A stretch of 64,000 nt of DNA, from assembly GCA_947626315.1 (NCBI GenBank), contig CANQRQ010000001.1, forward strand, positions 62,001 to 126,000. Direction: 5' to 3'. This DNA is from an uncultured Oscillospiraceae bacterium (lineage in GTDB: Bacteria; Bacillota; Clostridia; Oscillospirales; Oscillospiraceae). Every line of letters begins with the position of its first letter. Within the stretch, counting starts at the first letter, position 1. The translations under genes were made by a program, and so were the position numbers. This document shows, piece by piece, positions 28,164 to 37,565 of this stretch. Under the pieces are notes generated by a model that saw only the letters and a list, made by a program, of their open reading frames with translations, was not told the DNA's origin and made no database searches.

Positions 28164-28217
28164 AAAAAAGCAGCCGAAAGGCTGCTTTTTTGGTGGCGGA
28201 GAGGCGGCGCTTTGCGC
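28164..28217. repeat. Direct repeat copy B flanking sigma/anti-sigma cassette
   Basis: AAAAAAGCAGCCGAAAGGCTGCTTTTTTGGTGGCGGAGAGGCGGCGCTTTGCGCG. Confidence 0.85.
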
Positions 28218-28225
28218 GCAGGGAC

Positions 28226-28468
28226 CTACTCCCGGCCGGAGCGGTAGAGCCGGGCCTTTTTGCGGCAGCGCCAGCTGAGCTTCTGGCCGCAGCGGTCGCA
28301 GAAGGCCATATACTCCCGGTCCAGGGGGCATCTGCACCGGGGGCAGTAGTAGTACACGCTGTTTTGCAGGAGCAACCCCTCCGTGACGGGCATGGAGACC
28401 CGGTAGCTGGCCAGATCCAGCAGCTTCCGCCGGGAAGCGCCGGCCAGCTTCTTGTCAGCCCGGTTCAA
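28226..28468 (-). CDS. Small zinc-ribbon hypothetical protein
   Basis: 80 aa; YYYCPRCRCPLDREYMAFCDRCGQKLSW; overlaps upstream XRE gene by 4 nt. Confidence 0.6.
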   Translation of the reverse strand: MNRADKKLAGASRRKLLDLASYRVSMPVTEGLLLQNSVYYYCPRCRCPLDREYMAFCDRCGQKLSWRCRKKARLYRSGRE

Positions 28469-28827
28469 GGCTTTTCCCCTCCCGTCCGGCGTTCCTGATC
28501 GTACAGCCTGTCCGAGAGCTCTTTCAGATCGTCCATCATCTGCCGGGAGTGCTCGGCCAGAGGGAGCAGGGACGGATGCAGAGAGCGGAGGAAGCCGTCC
28601 AGATCCTGGGCGGGGACCGCCTGTGTTCCGTCCACCAGCCGGATGGAACAGCCCATCTTCTCTGAGACCAGCTCCGCCGTGTCCAGCCGCATCTCCACGC
28701 TCCCCTTTATGTAGCCCTGGAGGGACGACCGGGCGATCCCCAGCTCTTTGGAAAATTCCGTCACGTTCAGGTCCCTCTGCTTCATAACGGCGCTGAGTTT
28801 GGCTGCTATGTCTTTCTTAATTTCCAT
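28465..28827 (-). CDS. XRE-type helix-turn-helix protein
   Basis: IAAKLSAVMKQRDLNVTEFSKELGIARSSLQGYIKGSVEMRLDTAELVSEKMG. Confidence 0.8.
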   Translation of the reverse strand: MEIKKDIAAKLSAVMKQRDLNVTEFSKELGIARSSLQGYIKGSVEMRLDTAELVSEKMGCSIRLVDGTQAVPAQDLDGFLRSLHPSLLPLAEHSRQMMDDLKELSDRLYDQERRTGGEKP

Positions 28828-29050
28828 AAAAATACAGCCTCCTTTCGCCCCTCAGATTAAAAGGGTGAAGGGAGGGTGTAAATGAAATTATCCCGGCATT
28901 TCAGCCGTTTTTCCGGCACGAAACGACAGGCCCGCTTTCGCCGGTCCGCCGCGGGGCTTTCCCTCTGTTCAGGCGGAAGTTAATCCCTTCTAACCGCGGC
29001 ATATTATAAGGCGGGGGGCCTTGCAAGCAAGGTTCCCCGCCGTGCTCATG

Positions 29051-30358
29051 TCAGATCAGCATGCCCCGCTTCTTGGCCTCGAAGCGCAGCTCGTCCCGGA
29101 AGTCCGGGTGGGCGATTTCGATCAGGCGCTTGGCCCGCTCGCCCAGGCTGTGCCCTCTGAGGTGGGCCACGCCGTACTCGGTCACCACATAGTCCACGTC
29201 GTTCTTGCTGGTGGTGCACACCGCACCGGGGGTCAGAATGGGCTTGATCTTGCTGATGGTGCCGCCCTTGGCGGTGGAGGTGAAGGCGATGAAGCTCTTG
29301 CCGCCCTTGGACTGGCAGGCGCCGCGCACATAGTCGATCTGCCCGCCGGAGCCGGACATGTGCTTGGTCCCCACGCTCTCCGCGCAGACCTGGCCCCACA
29401 GGTCCACCTCCAGCGCCGCGTTGATGGAGATCATGTTGTCGTTTTTGCAGATGACCTCCGGGTCGTTCACATAGTCCACCGGCATGAGGGCGATGGCCGG
29501 GTTGTCGTCAATATAATCGTAGATGCGCTTGGAGCCGTAGGCAAAGGTGGTGACGCTCTGGCCCCGGTGGATCTGCTTTTTGCTGTTGTTCACCGCGCCG
29601 CACTCGATCAGCTCCACCATGGAGTCTGTGAACATCTCCGTGTGGATGCCCAGGTCGTGCTTGGCCTTCAGGGCCATGCCGGTGGCGTCGGGGATGGCGC
29701 CGATGCCCAGCTGGATGCAGGCCCCGTCAGGGATGCGCTCCGCGATCAGGTTGCCGATGGTGACGCTTGTCTCGTCCAGCTTCGGGGGGGCGAGCACCGG
29801 CAGCTCCTGGTCATGCTCGATCAGGGCGTCCACCTGACTCAGGTGGATCTGGGCGCCGCAGACGGCCCTGGGCTGGAAGCGGTTGACTTCCAGATAGACC
29901 CGCTTGGCCTTCTCCAGCATGGCCACCGCGTAGGAGCAGGTGGCGCCCAGGCTGAAGTACCCGTGCTTATCCATCGGCGAGACGGAGAGACACACCGCGT
30001 CATAGCTGTAGTTGGCCCGGATGTGCCGGGGGATATCCCGGTAATAGGCGGGGAGGAAATCCCCGTATCCGCCGTTGACGGCCTTCCGGGCGCCGGTGCC
30101 GGAAAACCAGGAGAAGCCTGTCAGCTTGCCGAAAAGGCCGCTGTCCTCATAGAACTCGAAAGGATAGACGTCCAGCAGGGTCTGCACCCGCACGCCGGAC
30201 AGCCCGCCCTCCGCGGCCCGCCGGGCCAGGGCTGAGAAAATCGCCGGCGCGGCGGAAACAGCCGCGTCCGTCCCCAGGAGCCAGCCGTTCTCCACCCGGG
30301 CGGCAAGCTCGTCGGCCGTGGTACGCTTCTGCGCGTAGAGGGAACTGTAATCTGTCAT
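29051..30358 (-). CDS. Acetyl-CoA hydrolase/transferase family CoA-transferase (4-hydroxybutyrate or butyryl-CoA:acetate type)
   Basis: MTDYSSLYAQKRTTADELAARV...GIGAIPDATGMALKAKHDLGIHTEMFTDSMVELIECG...SGSGGQIDYVRGACQSKGGKSFIAF; start reassigned from track ATG to 30358. Confidence 0.92.
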   Translation of the reverse strand: MTDYSSLYAQKRTTADELAARVENGWLLGTDAAVSAAPAIFSALARRAAEGGLSGVRVQTLLDVYPFEFYEDSGLFGKLTGFSWFSGTGARKAVNGGYGDFLPAYYRDIPRHIRANYSYDAVCLSVSPMDKHGYFSLGATCSYAVAMLEKAKRVYLEVNRFQPRAVCGAQIHLSQVDALIEHDQELPVLAPPKLDETSVTIGNLIAERIPDGACIQLGIGAIPDATGMALKAKHDLGIHTEMFTDSMVELIECGAVNNSKKQIHRGQSVTTFAYGSKRIYDYIDDNPAIALMPVDYVNDPEVICKNDNMISINAALEVDLWGQVCAESVGTKHMSGSGGQIDYVRGACQSKGGKSFIAFTSTAKGGTISKIKPILTPGAVCTTSKNDVDYVVTEYGVAHLRGHSLGERAKRLIEIAHPDFRDELRFEAKKRGMLI

Positions 30359-30547
30359 ATCGCACCTCCGTCTGTTGAATTTGTTTTGTCTGTACTTATA
30401 TAATGCCACAATCCGGCCCTTAAAGCAAGGAAAACCGGCGGAAGGAGGGGCAAAATAAAAGGCTTGACACAACAGGCGCTTTTCTATTAAAATAGTATTT
30501 TAGAAAGATATTCCCTTCGTTTAGAAAGACGGTCCGGAGGCGAAGAT

Positions 30548-31120
30548 ATGGCGGAACGCTGGCTCTACCGCGGGAAAATCGAACACACGGCCAAGTCGGT
30601 GGAGCGGCTGTACACCACCGCGTACAACTGCTACAGCAAGGGCCGGATGCTGACCCGGCTGGGGATCGGCGTCGTGCTGGTGATCGTCTCTCTGACGGTG
30701 TCCATGCCCATGTCGGCCCGGGCGGTCCTGATGCTCGTTGGCGCCTGGCTGATGGCCAGCCGGGACTTTCCCGGCCAGATCCAGGCGGACCGGGCGGTGG
30801 AGGCCCGGCACGGCTCCCTGCCCGGCATGGACTATGAGTTCTATCCGGACCGGGTCCGTCTGTCCGGAGAGGGCAGCATGAACATCCCCTATAAGAAATT
30901 TACCCGCCTGGTGGAGGACGAGGAATATCTGTATCTGTTTCTGGATAAAGATTCTGTCTGTATGCTGCCCCGGTCCTCTGTGGAGCCTCAGCCGGCGGAG
31001 GACTTTATGAAATTTGTCGAGGGGAAGACCGGGCTGAGCTGGCGGCGGGAGAAGTCCCTGCTGTCCCTGAATCTCTGGGACCTGCGGCAGCTTTGGCGGG
31101 ATATCCGGGGGAAGAAATGA
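30548..31120 (+). CDS. YcxB-like hypothetical protein
   Basis: 190 aa with two central TM segments and a C-terminal YcxB-like PYKKFTRLVEDEEYLYLFLDKDSVCMLPRSS. Confidence 0.6.
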   Translation: MAERWLYRGKIEHTAKSVERLYTTAYNCYSKGRMLTRLGIGVVLVIVSLTVSMPMSARAVLMLVGAWLMASRDFPGQIQADRAVEARHGSLPGMDYEFYPDRVRLSGEGSMNIPYKKFTRLVEDEEYLYLFLDKDSVCMLPRSSVEPQPAEDFMKFVEGKTGLSWRREKSLLSLNLWDLRQLWRDIRGKK

Positions 31121-31136
31121 CACGGAGCGCGGAAGC

Positions 31137-31883
31137 ATGGATACGAGGAAAGAACAGGAAAATAAGCTGAGCCTGGGCGAGAAGCTGTCCCAGTGGCGGC
31201 TGGAATATTCGCCGGAGGGCAGCGCCCGGAGCGTCGCCTATCAGACCATCCGCGGCAAGATCATCAGCCTGGACTTCAAGCCCGGGGAGCCCCTGAGCGA
31301 CAAGCTCCTGGCCGAGGAGCTGGGCGTGAGCCGGACCCCGGTGCGGGAGGCCCTGATCATGCTGGCCGCCAGCAACATGGTGCTGCTCAAGCCCCAGCGG
31401 GGCACCTTCGTGGCCCCTATCGACACCGAGCGCATGGCTGTGGAGCAGTTTTCACGCTGCGCGCTGGAAAAGGAGATCATCCGCCGGGCCGCGCCGCTGA
31501 TGACAAAGGAGCTGATTTGGCAGTACGAGCAGAACCTCCGGAGCTACCGCCACTATGTCCACAGCAGCCTCCCGGAGCGGGAGCTGCAGATGCTGGAGCT
31601 GGACAACGCCTTTCACCGGATCGCCTTTACGGCGGCCGGCCAGGAAAACAGCTTTCTGTACATGCTGGGCACCATGCAGCACATCGAGCGGATGCGCTTT
31701 CTCAGCGTGATGGTCGTGAGCCAGGAAAACATCTATCAGGACCACCTGGAGATCGCCCAGGCGCTCAAAGAGGGCGACGCGGAGACCGCCCTGCGGGCCC
31801 TGGAGCGGCATCTGAACCGCTATCTGGACGATCTGCAGATCGCGCGGGAAAAATTCCCCTCTTATTTCCAACTGGGTGAATAG
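31137..31883 (+). CDS. GntR-family (FCD/FadR-like) transcriptional regulator
   Basis: VAYQTIRGKIISLDFKPGEPLSDKLLAEELGVSRTPVREALIMLAASNMV; C-terminal FCD-like helices. Confidence 0.93.
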   Translation: MDTRKEQENKLSLGEKLSQWRLEYSPEGSARSVAYQTIRGKIISLDFKPGEPLSDKLLAEELGVSRTPVREALIMLAASNMVLLKPQRGTFVAPIDTERMAVEQFSRCALEKEIIRRAAPLMTKELIWQYEQNLRSYRHYVHSSLPERELQMLELDNAFHRIAFTAAGQENSFLYMLGTMQHIERMRFLSVMVVSQENIYQDHLEIAQALKEGDAETALRALERHLNRYLDDLQIAREKFPSYFQLGE

Positions 31884-31905
31884 ACATTTAAAATCCGATA
31901 TGACA

Positions 31906-31938
31906 CCCCCGGACGGCGCTTTTGGCGCTGTCCGGGGG
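31906..31938 (+). terminator. Terminator after gntR
   Basis: CCCCCGGACGGCGC-TTTT-GGCGCTGTCCGGGGG followed by TTTATCG. Confidence 0.7.
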
Positions 31939-31948
31939 TTTATCGTTA

Positions 31949-31958
31949 TTGTGCACAA
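31949..31958. promoter_or_regulatory. Candidate GntR operator
   Basis: Perfect palindrome TTGTGCACAA upstream of the TRAP/uronate operon, next to a TTGACA hexamer. Confidence 0.4.
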
Positions 31959-32074
31959 ATTGACAAGGTAAAATAGTGTTAGATTGCACACTTGAAAATC
32001 TCTGACTGATATATTAGAATACCTGCATCAGGGTTTGCCCCTATCCCGCGCGAAAATGAGAAACAGGAGGAAAC

Positions 32075-33067
32075 ATGTTGAAACGCAAGAGAATCATTGC
32101 TCTGGCCCTGTGCCTGGTCATGGCACTGGCTCTGGCCGCCTGCGGCGGCTCCGGCACGTCTGACGGTACCTTCCACCTGCGTCTGTCCCACGGCCTGGCA
32201 GAAGATCATGCGGTCCACATCGCCATGACCGCCTGGGCGGAAGAGGTTGAAAAGAGGTCCAACGGAAGCATCACCATCCAGATTTTCCCCAACGCAACTC
32301 TGGGCAGCGAGGTGGACAACATCACCCAGATCCGGGCCGGCGCTCTGGATATCGCCAAGGTTTCCGCCTCCACCCTGGGCAACTTCCAGCCGGAGTGGAA
32401 CGTGGTCTCCGTCCCCTATGTCTTTAACGACAAGGAACACTTCTATAAAGTGATGGACGGGGAGATCGGCCAGGAGCTCTATGACCTGACCGAGGACGTG
32501 GGCTTCATCGGCCTGACCTGGCTGGAATCCGGCGCCCGCTCCTTCTACACCGCTGACACCCCCATCCGCACCCCGGCCGACCTGAAGGGCCTGAAGATCC
32601 GCACCATGGACTCCCAGATGGCCATTGACATGATGAACGCCTTTGGCGGCTCCGCCATGGTCATGGGCTACAGCGAGATCTACACCGGCATGCAGCAGGG
32701 CGTCATCGACGGTGCGGAGAACAACATCACCGCCATGCGCGACCACAAGGATGTGACCGGCTACTACTGCTTTGACGAGCACACCCGCATCCCCGACATC
32801 CTGGTGATCTCCACGGAGGTCTGGAACGCCATGACGGACGAGCAGCGTCAGATCATGACCGAGACGGCCAAAGAGATGACTGAGACCTACAAGACCTCCT
32901 GGGCCGAATTTGAGGACGAGGTCCGCGCCGGCGCAGACAACGTGGAGTTTGTCGAAGACGTGGACACCGCCGCTTTCCAGGAGGCCTGCCAGAGCATCTA
33001 CGAGAACCTGAAGGCCAGCGACCCCGCGGTATACGCTTTCGTAGAGAAGATCCAGGCCGCCGCCTGA
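32075..33067 (+). CDS. TRAP transporter substrate-binding lipoprotein (DctP)
   Basis: Lipobox ALALAACGGSG; EEVEKRSNGSITIQIFPNATLGSEVDNITQIRAGALDIAKVSAS. Confidence 0.95.
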   Translation: MLKRKRIIALALCLVMALALAACGGSGTSDGTFHLRLSHGLAEDHAVHIAMTAWAEEVEKRSNGSITIQIFPNATLGSEVDNITQIRAGALDIAKVSASTLGNFQPEWNVVSVPYVFNDKEHFYKVMDGEIGQELYDLTEDVGFIGLTWLESGARSFYTADTPIRTPADLKGLKIRTMDSQMAIDMMNAFGGSAMVMGYSEIYTGMQQGVIDGAENNITAMRDHKDVTGYYCFDEHTRIPDILVISTEVWNAMTDEQRQIMTETAKEMTETYKTSWAEFEDEVRAGADNVEFVEDVDTAAFQEACQSIYENLKASDPAVYAFVEKIQAAA

Positions 33068-33147
33068 ACCCAGCCCCAACCATTCCACGAACAGGCGGCT
33101 GCGAAAACCGCAGCCAGCCATACCAAATAAGATAAGGAGTTGATCTT

Positions 33148-33627
33148 TTGAAGGCTATCGAGAAGATCCTGGACGCCGTTATGCGCTTTCTGATGGCGCT
33201 GGCTATGGGCGCTCTGGTGGTCGGCGGCACCTGGCAGATCGTCAGCCGCTGGATCCTGGGCAACCCCTCCACCTTCACCGATGAGTTTCTGCGCTATGTC
33301 CTGATCTGGGCCTCCCTGCTGGGCTCCGCCTATTGCTTCTATCGGGACGAGCATCTGTCCCTGACCCTGATCACGGACCGGGCCAAGGGCGTGTTTTCCG
33401 TGATCCTCAGCGTTTTCATCGAGGCTTGCACCCTGTTCTTTGTCTGCTATGTGTTTGTCTACGGCGGATGGAAGCTGGCGGCTGCCGCCATCAACATTTC
33501 CTCCGTCATTCACATTCCCTTTAGCTTCCTCTATTCGATCCTGCCCTTGGCCGGCATCTTTATCGTGCTGGCCCGCATCCTGAAATACGCGCAGCTGCTG
33601 GCTGCCCGGAAAGGAGGAAAAGCATAA
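33148..33627 (+). CDS. TRAP transporter small permease (DctQ)
   Basis: TFTDEFLRYVLIWASLLGSAYCFYRDEHLSLTLI. Confidence 0.93.
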   Translation: MKAIEKILDAVMRFLMALAMGALVVGGTWQIVSRWILGNPSTFTDEFLRYVLIWASLLGSAYCFYRDEHLSLTLITDRAKGVFSVILSVFIEACTLFFVCYVFVYGGWKLAAAAINISSVIHIPFSFLYSILPLAGIFIVLARILKYAQLLAARKGGKA

Positions 33628-34946
33628 TGGTCGTACAGGCAACCTTAATGCTCTTTGGCTCCTTCTTCGTGATGCTTCTGGCCGGCGTGCCTATCTCCGC
33701 CGGTATCGGCATCGCCTCCGTGATCACCGCTCTCATGAGCGGGATCCCCGCGGATACCTTCGCCCTGGTCGCGGCCCAGCGCTGCTTCTCCGGGCTGGAT
33801 TCCTTCTCCCTGCTGGCCCTGCCCTTCTTCTCTCTGGGCGGCAACATCATGAACAAGGGCGGCATCGCCCGCCGTCTGGTGCGTCTGGCCCGGCTGCTGG
33901 TGGGTAAGATCCCCGGCTATCTGGCCGCCACCAACGTGCTGGCCAACATGTTCTTCGGCGCCGTGTCCGGCTCCTCTGTGGCGGCCGCCTCCGCTATGGG
34001 CTCCATCCTGAGCCCCCTGGAGAAGGACGAGGGCTATGACCCCAACTACTCCGCCGCCGTCAACATCTGCTCCGCTCCTACCGGCATTCTGATCCCGCCC
34101 TCCGGTCCGCTGATCCTCTTCTCCATCACCGCCGGCGGCGTCTCCGTGGCGGCCCTGTTCATGGGCGGCTACCTGACCGGTCTGGCGCTGGGCATCGCGG
34201 TGGCCGTCCTGGCCGTCATTCTGGCCAAAAAGCAGGGCTATAAGGCCGCTGCCGCGAAGGAGAGCGACCCCGCCTGGAAGATCTGGGTGGACGCCATCCC
34301 CTCCCTGCTGGCCGTCATCATCGTCATGGGCGGCATCCTGGGCGGCATCTTCACCGCCACCGAGGCCGGCGTCGTCATGGTCCTGTACTGCCTGGTGCTG
34401 TCCATCATCTACCGGGAGCTGGATCTGAAGACCCTGTACAATCTGCTGGCGGACACCATGAAGAGCTCCGCCACGATCCTCTTCCTGATCGCGGCCTCCT
34501 CCATCATGTCCTTCGTCATGAGCTATTCCGGCATCCCCGCCGCCATCAGCAACGCCCTGATGAGCGTCTCCAACAACCGCTATGTGCTGCTGTTCATCAT
34601 GAACGTGTTCCTGCTGGTCATGGGCATGTTCCTGGATCTGACCCCCGCCGTGCTGATCTTCACGCCGATCTTCCTGCCTATCGCCCGCAGCGTGGGCATG
34701 AGCGACGTACACTTCGGCCTGATGCTGATCATGAACCTGGGCATCGGCTCCGTGACCCCGCCTGTGGGCTCCTGCCTGTTTGTGGGCTGCGGCGTGGCCA
34801 ACGTGAAGATCGAGGGCGTGACCAAGTACATCGTACCCATCTTCGCGGCCATGGTGATCGCCCTGCTGCTGGTGACCTTTATCCCCGCCATCAGCCTGAT
34901 CGTCCCCTATATCTCCGGCCTGGTCCCCGGTTTCGGCTGGAACTGA
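33627..34946 (+). CDS. TRAP transporter large permease (DctM)
   Basis: ANMFFGAVSGSSVAAASAMGSILSPLEKDEGYDPNYSAAVNICSAPTGILIPPSGPLILF. Confidence 0.95.
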   Translation: MVVQATLMLFGSFFVMLLAGVPISAGIGIASVITALMSGIPADTFALVAAQRCFSGLDSFSLLALPFFSLGGNIMNKGGIARRLVRLARLLVGKIPGYLAATNVLANMFFGAVSGSSVAAASAMGSILSPLEKDEGYDPNYSAAVNICSAPTGILIPPSGPLILFSITAGGVSVAALFMGGYLTGLALGIAVAVLAVILAKKQGYKAAAAKESDPAWKIWVDAIPSLLAVIIVMGGILGGIFTATEAGVVMVLYCLVLSIIYRELDLKTLYNLLADTMKSSATILFLIAASSIMSFVMSYSGIPAAISNALMSVSNNRYVLLFIMNVFLLVMGMFLDLTPAVLIFTPIFLPIARSVGMSDVHFGLMLIMNLGIGSVTPPVGSCLFVGCGVANVKIEGVTKYIVPIFAAMVIALLLVTFIPAISLIVPYISGLVPGFGWN

Positions 34947-34974
34947 AAGAACCCTTTGCGGCGGCTCTAAGCCT

Positions 34975-34998
34975 CTGCCTGCGCCGCGGCGCAGGCAG
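34975..34998 (+). other. Intra-operon hairpin between dctM and GH31
   Basis: CTGCCTGCGC-CGCG-GCGCAGGCAG perfect stem. Confidence 0.6.
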
Positions 34999-35060
34999 GG
35001 CGGGGCCGCCCCTTTTATGCCTTTAATCCAACCCGTAAAACAAACTTCTGAGAGGTAAGT

Positions 35061-37553
35061 ATGGATATCTGCTCAAAGATCACCGGCATGGAACCGCTGA
35101 ACGGAGCCTTCCTTCTCCACACCAACTGCGCCGACATCAAGCTTGTCTTCGTCACCGAGGAGATCGTCCGCCTCCGGGTGTCCTTTGACCGGGAGCTGGC
35201 CGAGGAGTCCTACGTGCTCTCCGCCACCGCCTGGGAAGACCGTCTGGACGGCCTCTTCGAGGGGGAGCGCACCCGGCTGACGCCGGCAGCGCCCGCCCTG
35301 GCGGAGACGGAAAAGACCCTGATCTTTTCCACCGCCCAGCTCCGCCTGGAGCTGGACAAAGATCCCCTGTGCGTCCGCCTCTATGACAAAGAGGGCACCG
35401 AGCTCTACAGCAGCCTGGCCGAGAGCCCCTTTACCCTGGATTCCAACCGGCGCGTCACCGCCTACAGCCGCATGGAGGAGGACGACTGCTTCTACGGCTT
35501 CGGCGAGAAGACCGGCAACCTGAACAAAAACAAGGAGTTTCTCCGGGAGCGGGCCACCGACGCCATGGGCTACGACGCCACAAAAATGGACACGCTCTAT
35601 AAGCACATCCCCTTTTACATCCGCCTGAACCGGAAAACCCGCAAGGCCGTGGGCCTGTTCTACCACAACTTCTATGAGTCCGTGTTCAACATGGGCAGGG
35701 AGAAGAGCAACTACTGGCCCCGCTACACTTACTGGCAGGCCGACGGCGGCGACATCGACCTGTTCCTGCTGGGGGGCAATACTCTGGCTCGGATCGTGGA
35801 CAACTACACCCTGCTCACCGGCCGGCCGGCCCTGCTGCCCAAGCGGGCCCTGGGCTATCAGGGCTCCTCCATGTTCTATCCGGAGCTGGAGAAGGACAGC
35901 GACGATGCGGTGCTGGAATTTATCGACACTATCAAGGAGGAGGGCTTCCCCATTGACGGCTTCCACCTGTCCTCCGGCTACACCAGCTGCAACAACAAGC
36001 GCTGCGTCTTTGTGTGGAACAAAGAGCGCTTCAAGGACCCCCGTGCCTACTTCGCCGCCATGAACGAAAAGGGCGCCCAGAACGTGCCCAACGTAAAGCC
36101 GGGCGTTCTGCTGGTCCACCCCTGGTTTGACGAGTTTGTGTCCAAGGATGTGTTTGTCAGGGACTCCAAGGAGGATACCTACGGCGTCGGCAAATGGTGG
36201 GGCGGCGACGGGGCCTTCTGGGACTTCACCAAGCCCTCCGCCCGGCGGATCTGGAAGGACTACCTGATCGAGAACATCATCGACGTAGGCACCGACTCCG
36301 TCTGGAACGACAACTGCGAATACGACAGCCTGCTGGACAAGGACGTGCGTTGCGATTTTGACGGCAAGGGCGGCACCATCGGCCAGCTCAAGCCCATCAT
36401 GTGCACCCTCATGTGCAAAATGAGCAACGACGCGGTGAAGGAGCACAACCCGGACGCCCGGCCCTACTCCGTCTGCCGCAGCGGCAGCGCCGGCATCCAG
36501 AAATACGCCCAGACCTGGTGCGGCGACAACTACACCAGCTGGACCAGCCTCCAGTACAACATCCCCATCATCACCGGCATGGGCCTGTCCGGCCAGCCCA
36601 ACGAGGGCGCGGACATCGGCGGTTTTGCCGGCCCTGCGCCGGAGGAGGAACTCTTCGTCCGCTGGGTGCAGAACGGCGTCTTTCAGCCCCGCTTCTCCAT
36701 CCACTCCGCCAGCAACGACAACACCGTCACCGAGCCCTGGATGTACCGCGGCTCCGCCGGCTTGATCCGGGACGCCATCCTGCTGCGCTACCGGCTGACG
36801 CCCTATCTTTACTCCGCCGAGTACGAGGCCCATCAGACCGGCGCGCCTATTATGCGGGCTCTGGTCTACGAGTTCCAGAACGATGAAAAGGTCTACGACG
36901 AGAGCTTTGAATTCATGTTCGGCCGGGACCTGCTGGTGGCCAACGTGATCGAGAAGGGCGCCAAGACCCGGAAGGTCTATCTGCCCGCCGGCTGCAAATG
37001 GTACGACTGGAACGACAACTTCGCCTGCTACGAGGGCGGCCAGACCGTCGAGATCCCCGTGGACATGAGCAGCATCCCCCTGTTCATCCGGGAGGGGGCC
37101 ATCCTCCCCCTGGCGGACAACCAGCTCATGAGCATGGCCAACGACCATATGACCGCGCTGCACCTGATCCTGGCCCCCGGCGGTGAGCGGCGCTACACCC
37201 TCTATGACGACGACGGCGTGAGCAACGACTACGCCAAGGGCGTCTACCGCAAGACGGAGATCAGCATGTCCGGCGAGAGCGTGGTCAAGGTGGCCTTCAA
37301 GGCCGAGGGCAGCTATACCGACTTTGTAAAGACCGTCACCGTGGAGATGATCCGCAAAGACCGGAGCCCCTTCTGGGTGGCCCTGGGCGGGGAGAAGCTG
37401 GAGCACTTCCTGAACCGGCGCAAGTTCGAGGCGGCGGAGCGGGGCTGGTACTACAGCCAGACCAAAAAGGCGGTGCTGATCAAGTACCCCAACCCCGGGA
37501 AAGACCTGACGCTCACGGTGTCCTTTGAGGACTTTGATCTGATCGGCATGTAA
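35061..37553 (+). CDS. Glycoside hydrolase family 31 protein (alpha-glycosidase)
   Basis: 830 aa; FYGFGEKTGNLNK, ALGYQGSSMFY, catalytic region TDSVWNDNCEYDS, PNEGADIGGFAGPAPEEELFVRWVQNGVFQPRFSIHSAS. Confidence 0.93.
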   Translation: MDICSKITGMEPLNGAFLLHTNCADIKLVFVTEEIVRLRVSFDRELAEESYVLSATAWEDRLDGLFEGERTRLTPAAPALAETEKTLIFSTAQLRLELDKDPLCVRLYDKEGTELYSSLAESPFTLDSNRRVTAYSRMEEDDCFYGFGEKTGNLNKNKEFLRERATDAMGYDATKMDTLYKHIPFYIRLNRKTRKAVGLFYHNFYESVFNMGREKSNYWPRYTYWQADGGDIDLFLLGGNTLARIVDNYTLLTGRPALLPKRALGYQGSSMFYPELEKDSDDAVLEFIDTIKEEGFPIDGFHLSSGYTSCNNKRCVFVWNKERFKDPRAYFAAMNEKGAQNVPNVKPGVLLVHPWFDEFVSKDVFVRDSKEDTYGVGKWWGGDGAFWDFTKPSARRIWKDYLIENIIDVGTDSVWNDNCEYDSLLDKDVRCDFDGKGGTIGQLKPIMCTLMCKMSNDAVKEHNPDARPYSVCRSGSAGIQKYAQTWCGDNYTSWTSLQYNIPIITGMGLSGQPNEGADIGGFAGPAPEEELFVRWVQNGVFQPRFSIHSASNDNTVTEPWMYRGSAGLIRDAILLRYRLTPYLYSAEYEAHQTGAPIMRALVYEFQNDEKVYDESFEFMFGRDLLVANVIEKGAKTRKVYLPAGCKWYDWNDNFACYEGGQTVEIPVDMSSIPLFIREGAILPLADNQLMSMANDHMTALHLILAPGGERRYTLYDDDGVSNDYAKGVYRKTEISMSGESVVKVAFKAEGSYTDFVKTVTVEMIRKDRSPFWVALGGEKLEHFLNRRKFEAAERGWYYSQTKKAVLIKYPNPGKDLTLTVSFEDFDLIGM

Positions 37554-37565
37554 GAGGGAGGCGCT

